A stretch of 64,000 nucleotides of DNA from Bradyrhizobium barranii subsp. apii (GTDB taxonomy: Bacteria; Pseudomonadota; Alphaproteobacteria; Rhizobiales; Xanthobacteraceae): NCBI RefSeq assembly GCF_011516635.5, contig NZ_CP096255.1, positions 434,001 to 498,000 of the forward strand, read 5' to 3'. Below are positions 58,662 to 64,000 of this stretch, piece after piece. A program made the translations under genes and the position numbers. A model generated the notes under the pieces. The model had not been told where the DNA came from, made no database searches, and was given only the letters and a program-made list of their open reading frames with translations. Within the stretch, counting starts at the first letter, position 1; every line of letters starts with the position of its first letter.

Positions 58662-59055
58662 GGCGAATGTTCCCTCGGTTTCAACGCTTTCACTTCAGCC
58701 GCAAGCGACTGTTCGTGCGGGCAGGAGATGGTCCGCACGGGTATCCATTTGGCGAGAGGTCTTCATCAGCCAGGACGACTCGCCCGCCCTCTCGCCCTTG
58801 GGTGCCCGGTCCCCGAACACGCGCCTTCGCGCGAGACCTGAGAAGGATGGCGAGCTTGAAGTGAACGACTAGCAGCCTGATCGCAAAGGACGTGACGAGC
58901 CATATGACTGACAGGGGCATTTGTCTTCCAAACACGATTTAGATTCGATGCTGTGAATGAAGCTAAGACTCTGGAAGCTGGATGTCGTGAGCCGCCGGCG
59001 CCCTTTCACCGGTACTGGCACGCACCGCTCGCTGCCACGTCGCGCCGCGAAGCGG
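58662..59055. other. Region without a firm gene inside the inverted segment
   Basis: The only candidate is a minus-strand ORF at 58,690-58,935 with a hydrophobic start (MPLSVIWLVTSFAIRLLV), too weak to call. It lies just upstream of the ligase start in the restored orientation. Confidence 0.4.
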
Positions 59056-59166
59056 TCAGGCCGACGCGGAGACGGATAACGGCGGCGCAGATAGGGCTGG
59101 AAGCAACGCCAACGTCGTGAGCAGGGTGCGACGGTCGATGCCGGAGCGCAGAATGGCTTCCTTCAT
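59056..59166 (-). pseudogene. Orphan signal-peptide fragment
   Basis: 36 codons: GIDRRTLLTTLALLPALSA and a short SVSASA tail, then stop. The twin Arg and hydrophobic core look like the export signal of a larger secreted enzyme whose body is missing. Which enzyme cannot be told; a secreted HAD-type hydrolase is a guess. Confidence 0.5.
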
Positions 59167-59292
59167 GTTCGGCTACTCCTAATTCAAATAGATCGGATGA
59201 AGCAGGTTCGGCGAAAATGCGATGGACCGCTCTGCCGCTGATCACGCTCATCGCCCTTCCCGTTCGCTGGGAAGGCGCCATTGGGCCGGAAA

Positions 59293-59613
59293 TTAGTTCG
59301 AGACCGATTTCACCTTGCGGACGAGCACGCTGTCGCCGTTCCGGCTGATTTCGAGCGCATTTACCTGGTGCGGTGTTGAGAACGCCACGCTCTGACCCGG
59401 TGCAAGAACACACACAACACGGATCGGCGTTCCCGTCATGCCCTGTGCAAGGGTCGTTACGACATGGAATCCGTCGCGCTCTACGGTGTAGTAGGCGACA
59501 CCGGACAGTTCGCCAACGTCGACGCTCATGGCATCAATCGGACGCAGGCCATCGGCGTGGGCGGGCTGCAGAGAGGCGAACGCTGCGGCAACAAGCAGGC
59601 TACGGATCGACAT
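59293..59613 (-). CDS. Small secreted protein, paralogue of 62,415-62,741
   Basis: 106 aa. Signal peptide about 1-20 (LLVAAAFASLQPAHA), then a beta-rich mature part with GLRPIDAMSVDVGELSGVAY, VVTTLAQG and VLAPGQSVAFSTP. About two-thirds of positions match the paralogue after the ligase gene. Function unknown; AGGAGATCG precedes the ATG. Lies in the inverted segment. Confidence 0.75.
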   Translation of the reverse strand: MSIRSLLVAAAFASLQPAHADGLRPIDAMSVDVGELSGVAYYTVERDGFHVVTTLAQGMTGTPIRVVCVLAPGQSVAFSTPHQVNALEISRNGDSVLVRKVKSVSN

Positions 59614-59798
59614 AGCGATCTCCTTTGGGTTGCGACATAAAACCCTGTAAAGCGTCGAGGCTGCAGAACACTGCGACGAGCCGGCCGGGCGGTATTACGT
59701 CCGCCCGGCGCCTTTCGGCATTTTGGCGTTCGCGCCGCCGAAGTTTGGCGGATTGATACCCATCGCCGCGATCAGCTCGCTGAAGGCTGCGCCCACAC

Positions 59799-60221
59799 TC
59801 AGGTATATGCTGACGGGCGGTTCTCTTTGACCCAGTGCTTTTCAGCCTCAGAATCGGGGTCAGGCGGCTTCATTCCTTGGATGGTCCAGAAATCGATTGG
59901 CGTTTCGTCAATGTGGACCTCCCAGCGATAACCCCGCTCGCGTGTGAAGGGATTGAGCATAGTGTTGACGCGCTCCAGCCACCACGCTCGCCGCTCGGGA
60001 GCAGTTGCGCGAGCAATCTGATCAATCCAAATCCTGACAAAATCGTTCGCTGGCTTTCCGCCGATAAAAAACGAGTTCTTCGGCAATTCGTGAAAGACAG
60101 CGCTTGCATAGAACCGGGGCAAGCCGACACCCGCGTAGAGGTCCGTGATACGCGTCGCAAGCGCGCACTTGTCCTCGGCTGAGTACGCATTCTCCGGACA
60201 GTAAATATGCCACAGAGGCAT
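59799..60221 (-). CDS. Tautomerase family protein (cis-CaaD-like)
   Basis: 140 aa. Starts MPLWHIYCPENAYS, exposing Pro1 as the catalytic base after Met removal, and carries ASAVFHELPKNSFFIGG and ARATAPERRAWWLERV, the Tautomerase_3 plan. Such enzymes isomerise or hydrate unsaturated acids in degradation pathways. Preceded by AAGGAGAAC. In the restored orientation it follows the SDR gene. Confidence 0.85.
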   Translation of the reverse strand: MPLWHIYCPENAYSAEDKCALATRITDLYAGVGLPRFYASAVFHELPKNSFFIGGKPANDFVRIWIDQIARATAPERRAWWLERVNTMLNPFTRERGYRWEVHIDETPIDFWTIQGMKPPDPDSEAEKHWVKENRPSAYT

Positions 60222-60362
60222 TTGAGTTCTCCTTGTTAAGCTTTGGCGATATTCGTCCTGGCCTCTTCGTTCTTTCGAGGGCCTATTCCTGGCAGGGCGC
60301 GCCCGCCAGCGTGCTGCCGCGTGAGGACGGGTCGACTGCAGGCGCCGGCCCGGAACGCTCTA

Positions 60363-60850
60363 TCACACGAGTTTTTCGAGATGCCCGAGGCCCAGACCGT
60401 CGACGACGGCCTTCTGGACGGGCGCGATGTCGGCATTGATCTTGTCAGCACCGAACGACGTGCCCACCACCGTCCGAGCGGCGCGACTGCCCTTCGCCTG
60501 GCCGATGAGCTTGGCGACGGCCTCGGCAATGTCGTGAGGCTTCGGAGCGTCCTTTCCCTGCAACATTGACGTGAAGGTCTTGTAAATGGCGTCGGGAATC
60601 TGGCCGACCTCGCCGTAGGACTTCGTGATGTCGCCGTCGGCAGGCCTCTGGATGCTCGAGTACAGGCTTGTCGGGTAAGCGCCAGGCTGAACTTCCACCA
60701 CGTCTACGCCGAGTTGGGAGACCTCCAGCCGAATGCTGTCGGTCAAAGCTTCGATCGCCATCTTGCTCGCGCCGTAGATGCCGACGAAGGGGAACGTCAC
60801 TCGGCCGAGGACCGAGCCCATGTTGATAATGAGGCCTTCGCGCTCCCGAC
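60363..60850 (-). pseudogene. SDR oxidoreductase, C-terminal part (inverted)
   Basis: Begins in phase at the CTCCCGAC repeat: REGLIINMGSVLGRVTFPF, YGASKMAIEALTDSIRLE (catalytic Tyr and Lys), VQPGAYPTSLY, ending at 60,363. Has no start of its own. Completes the N-terminal part at 58,187-58,567. Confidence 0.9.
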
Positions 60851-62482
60851 AAGCCCGATCACATCACGAGCTACAGCGGCCTTCTCGAGCGCAGTTCTCG
60901 GCTCGCAAATGCATTGGACTCGATCGGCATTAAGCCAGGCGATCGCGTGGCGACCTTAGCCTGGAATAGCTATCGGCATCTGGAGCTATACTTCGGCATT
61001 TCCGGAATGGGAGCCGTTTGCCACACGATCAATCCAAGGCTGTTCGTGGACCAGATCATATACATCATCAACTACGCCGAAGATGCGATTGTATTCTTCG
61101 ATCTGGCTTTTATCGATCTCGTACACTCTTTAATGCCGCAATGTCCGACTGTTGAAGCGTGGATATATCTGGGCGAGGCTGGCGACGCAAAGATCGTGGG
61201 AGCCAAAGGCTTCCCATCCTATGAAGGATTTCTCTCCGGGTGCTCGGAAGCTTATGCATGGCCCGAGTTCGACGAGAACACGGCATGCGGACTGTGCTAT
61301 ACGTCGGGAACGACAGGAAACCCAAAGGGTGTGCTGTATAGCCATCGCAGCGCCGTGCTGCATTCCTGCGCCGCAGCGCTCCCAGACGCTTGTCGTATTT
61401 CTCTGGATGACACGGTCGCGCTTGTCTCGCCGATGTTCCACGCAATGTCTTGGGGAATGCCGTATTGTGCAACGGCGACGGGTTCGAAGCTGGTGATGGC
61501 CGGCCAAAACGTCGACGGTGAGAGCCTGCACAGGTTGTTCGAGGACCACGGGGTGACTTTCGCCGGCGGCGTGCCGACGGTCTGGCTGGGCTATGTTCGA
61601 TACCTGCAAAGCGCCGGCGTGAAGCCGACGACGCTCAATCGCGCGCTGATCGGTGGCACGGCATGTCCGGCCTCCCTGATGGAAACGCTGCAGGACGAAT
61701 ACGGAGTAGACGTTCTGCATGGCTGGGGCATGACGGAAACCAGCCCGCTCGCGACGATCTCGAAGCCACTGCGCAAGCACATGACCTCGTCGAGAGCTGA
61801 ACGGCGGTCTCGCCAGGTCAAACAAGGACGTGCGCTTTTCGGGGTCGAAATCGGGATTCGCGATGGCAACAACAGAAAACTCCCCCACGATGGCAAGGCA
61901 GTTGGCGACCTCGTGGTTCGGGGGCCCTGGATTGCCCGCGCGTATTACAAAATGCCGGAAAGCGAGCGTGCCGATGGCTGGTTTTTCACGGGTGATGTCG
62001 TCACGATCGACAGCGACGGTTATATGCAGGTTACGGATCGCTCGAAGGACGTCATCAAGTCCGGAGGCGAATGGATATCGTCTATCGAACTCGAAAACCT
62101 GGCGATGGCCCACCCCGAAATCGTCGAAGCGGCGGTGATTGGTATTGCGCATCCAAAATGGGACGAACGCCCGCTCGTGCTTGCGGTCCGGCGCCAGGGA
62201 TCGAGGCTCGAGGCGCAAGATCTCCTGACCTTTTACGAGGGCAAGATCGCGAAGTGGTGGATGCCGGACGATGTTCTGTTCGTCGACGAGCTTCCGCACG
62301 GGGCGACCGGAAAAGTCCTGAAGACCAAATTGCGCGAGCTTTACGGAAACCGCGATTCCGCCGCAATCAGCCAGACGCGCAACCCGCCCGCCGCCGAAGC
62401 CAACGGAGGTTCCTATGTCAGTCCGCAGCTCGCTTCTCGCAGCCGCCGTCACCTTCGCCTTACTCGGGGCCGCACACGCTAA
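60843..62482 (+). pseudogene. Acyl-CoA ligase (AMP-forming), main part
   Basis: Lacks its first 34 codons, which lie inverted at 58,560-58,661; an internal ATG at 60,914 could start a shortened protein. ANL family: AMP-binding loop CYTSGTTGNPKGVLYSHRS, GWGMTETSPLATI, GWFFTGDVVTIDSDGYMQ, DRSKDVIKSGGEWIS and the C-terminal Lys in ATGKVLKTKLRE. Activates medium- or long-chain or aryl acids to CoA esters. Its 3' end overlaps the next gene by 68 bases. Confidence 0.9.
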
Positions 62483-62741
62483 CGGCCTGCGGCCGATCGA
62501 GGGCCTGAGCATCAATCTCGGCGATGTATCCGGCGTCGCCTACTACACGGTCGAGCCCGATGGATTCCGCGTCGTCACGACTCTTGCACAGGGTGAAGCG
62601 GGAACGCCGATCCGCTTTGTGACAGTACTGGCGCCCGGTCAGCGCGTCGTTGTCTCAACGCCATACCAGGCCCCCGCGCTCGAAGTCAGCCGAAAGGGCG
62701 ATGAACTGCTCGTCCGCAGGGCGAGCACGTTCTCCAATTGA
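62415..62741 (+). CDS. Small secreted protein, paralogue of 59,293-59,613
   Basis: 108 aa. Signal peptide about 1-22 (LLAAAVTFALLGAAHA), then GLRPIEGLSINLGDVSGVAY, VVTTLAQGEAGTPIRF, VLAPGQRVVVSTP and a C-terminal LEVSRKGDELLVRR. ACGGAGG lies before the ATG, inside the ligase gene. Likely periplasmic; unknown role. Confidence 0.75.
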   Translation: MSVRSSLLAAAVTFALLGAAHANGLRPIEGLSINLGDVSGVAYYTVEPDGFRVVTTLAQGEAGTPIRFVTVLAPGQRVVVSTPYQAPALEVSRKGDELLVRRASTFSN

Positions 62742-62836
62742 CTGTCAATTGGCACGCAAGCGCCGACGTGAAGAAGCCAAAGATGTCCACGATTCATCTC
62801 CGCCAGCTATTTGGACGGCGCAGGCAGGATCGGCTT

Positions 62837-63397
62837 TCAGGTCGGGATCAAGCCTGATCCGCGAAAGCTTTCGATCAGCGCATCGAACAATTTCAGGTCG
62901 GCGCGGCTCCGCGCCATCAGTTGCGCGCCGGCAACGGCCGCGTAGATCGCGCGCGCCCTTGCTTCCCGCTTGCTGGCGGGAACTGAAGCCGCAGCGAGCA
63001 TCCTGGTCAGCCAGGCCACGTTGACATCGGCGAACGCCTGCACCTCGGTTTTCACGGCGTCCGGCAGATCATCATATTCGGCTGCCATGAAGCTACAGAG
63101 GCACATGCGATTGTCCTGCTCGAGCGATCGACGAAAAAGTCCTGGGTAGGCCCGGAGCGCCTTCCTCGGATCGCTGTTCGCCGTTGAAAGAGCTTCGAGA
63201 TTCGCCACCGTGTCCTCCCAATAGCGTCTCGCCACCGCTGCTCCCAGCTCCGCCTTACCTGGGAAGTGGTGATAGATGCTCGCAGCCTTGATGCCGACTT
63301 CAGCGCCGATGTCGCGGAAGTTCAGCCCGCCATACCCGTGGGCCTGAGCCGTCCTGCGCGCTGCAGCCAGGATCGCTTCCCTCGCATTTTCGTTCAT
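62837..63397 (-). CDS. TetR family transcriptional repressor
   Basis: 186 aa from ATG 63,397 (63,406 possible). The N-terminal HTH is ARRTAQAHGYGGLNFRDIGAEVGIKAASIYHHFPGKAEL in outline, and the C-terminal ligand domain is helical. Divergent from the amidase gene, with two matching palindromes between them; probably represses both. Confidence 0.92.
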   Translation of the reverse strand: MNENAREAILAAARRTAQAHGYGGLNFRDIGAEVGIKAASIYHHFPGKAELGAAVARRYWEDTVANLEALSTANSDPRKALRAYPGLFRRSLEQDNRMCLCSFMAAEYDDLPDAVKTEVQAFADVNVAWLTRMLAAASVPASKREARARAIYAAVAGAQLMARSRADLKLFDALIESFRGSGLIPT

Positions 63398-63415
63398 CGT
63401 GATCACCTCAACGTG

Positions 63416-63439
63416 TCCCTACCAAATGACAGGTAGGGA
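63416..63439. promoter_or_regulatory. Probable TetR operator 1
   Basis: TCCCTACC, spacer AAATGACA, GGTAGGGA: perfect 8-bp arms, just upstream of the TetR start. Confidence 0.75.
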
Positions 63440-63471
63440 TTGAAGTCCATAAATGCGAGGGACATGTCCAG

Positions 63472-63491
63472 CCTACCAAATGGCAGGTAGG
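63472..63491. promoter_or_regulatory. Probable TetR operator 2
   Basis: CCTACC, spacer AAATGGCA, GGTAGG: 6-bp arms, same layout as operator 1, 7 bases before the amidase ATG. Confidence 0.75.
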
Positions 63492-63497
63492 ACAGAT

Positions 63498-64000
63498 ATG
63501 ATGGATAACATCGTTAGAATGGACGCCACCCGCATCGCCCAGCTGATCGCTCAACGGGAGCTTTCGCCCGTCGAGGTCATGCGGGCGCATCTCGACCGCA
63601 TCGCGGCGGTCAATCCCAAGCTGAACGCGATCGTGACGCTGGCGGACGGCGCGATCGAAGGCGCCAGGACGGCCGAAGCGGCGGTGATGTCGGGCGCCCA
63701 GCTCGGCCCTCTCCATGGCGTTCCGTTCACGGTCAAGGATGGGATCGACACGGCGGGTGTGCTGACACAGCGCGGCTCGTCGATTTTCAGGGGGCGCGTG
63801 CCTGACACTGATGCTACCGTCGTGGCCAGGCTGAAGGCCGCCGGCGCCATCCTCATCGCAAAAACGAACCCGCCGGAATTTTCCTATTCGATCGAAACCG
63901 ACAATCTCCTGACGGGCCAAACCAACAACCCCTGGAACCTCGATTACACGCCGGGCGGATCGAGCGGCGGTGAATCCGCTGCCATCGCAGCGGGCATGTC
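63498..64000 (+). CDS. Amidase signature family protein (partial)
   Basis: At least 167 residues; runs off the window. Start ATG 63,498 or 63,501. The amidase signature Ser-cisSer-Lys triad begins with Lys in FTVKDGIDTAG (about 80) and PGGSSGGESAAIAAG near 155-168. Members hydrolyse amides, including GatA-like and indoleacetamide or acylamide hydrolases; no GatB/C is visible. Controlled, by position, by the divergent TetR. Confidence 0.9.
   Translation, partial: MMDNIVRMDATRIAQLIAQRELSPVEVMRAHLDRIAAVNPKLNAIVTLADGAIEGARTAEAAVMSGAQLGPLHGVPFTVKDGIDTAGVLTQRGSSIFRGRVPDTDATVVARLKAAGAILIAKTNPPEFSYSIETDNLLTGQTNNPWNLDYTPGGSSGGESAAIAAGM

Larger units (their letters stand above)
58560..60850. other. 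Inverted 2.29-kb segment
   Basis: Ends are GTCGGGAG (58,560-58,567) and CTCCCGAC (60,843-60,850), perfect 8-bp inverted repeats. Both breakpoints lie inside genes, and both genes are restored in frame when the segment is turned over. Confidence 0.9.

Overview
The window looks like a chromosomal stretch of a high-GC alphaproteobacterium, most likely Bradyrhizobium or a close relative. This is an inference from gene families and from GC-rich dispersed palindromic repeats; no rRNA or other marker gene is present.

Layout: (1) 1-2,012: S53 peptidase and a dispersed repeat. (2) About 2,050-21,250: integrative island 1. It holds a tyrosine integrase, RHH and excisionase-like regulators, a ParB-like protein, a winged-helix protein with iteron-like GGGGGAC boxes inside its gene, rhizobial hypotheticals, and an NA37 protein + RelA/SpoT-domain gene pair. 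The RelA/SpoT gene is cut by an IS5-type element. An IS91-type element, an SRAP/HEPN/zinc-ribbon cluster, a frameshifted arylsulfatase and a trypsin-like protease follow. (3) 21,352-45,941: ordinary chromosome. It carries a MATE pump, a DsbA-fold isomerase, a SUKH protein, an FUSC permease, MmgE/PrpD, and tyrosine catabolism (fumarylacetoacetase, HPPD, Lrp regulator). It also carries a CaiB/BaiF racemase, a form-II CoxSLM-type molybdenum hydroxylase operon, two tandem chemoreceptors with almost identical signalling halves, an MFS transporter, and otsB-otsA for trehalose. (4) 46,138-56,103: a 9.9-kb island in tRNA-Ser(GGA), bounded by a 15-bp direct repeat. It has an integrase at each end, the inner-right one broken, a second SRAP + zinc-ribbon module, a DUF2130/ParB operon, and a P-loop kinase fused to an adenylosuccinate-synthetase-like domain. 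(5) 56,249-64,000: a CoA-linked catabolic region with AraC and TetR regulators, a hotdog thioesterase, an SDR, a tautomerase, an acyl-CoA ligase, small secreted proteins and an amidase that runs off the window.

Three observations stand out. First, the segment 58,560-60,850 is inverted between 8-bp inverted repeats. Turning it back restores, in frame, both a complete SDR and a complete acyl-CoA ligase and puts every gene of the cluster on one strand. Second, the kinase-AdSS fusion has Ser in place of the catalytic Asp of PurA (GSEGKG instead of GDEGKG), a change known from phage PurZ enzymes that make 2,6-diaminopurine nucleotides; its C-terminal half has been replaced, in frame, by the 3' end of an IS21 istB gene. 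Third, both islands carry the same SRAP + CxxC/CxxC zinc-ribbon module next to ParB-like genes, and island 1 adds an NA37-RelA/SpoT gene pair. Together these suggest DNA-protection or anti-phage cargo, which is inference.

Much of the accessory DNA is decayed: frameshifts in SRAP-1 and the arylsulfatase, IS truncation of the RelA-like gene, and two chimeric ORFs (AdSS::istB and integrase::LuxR).
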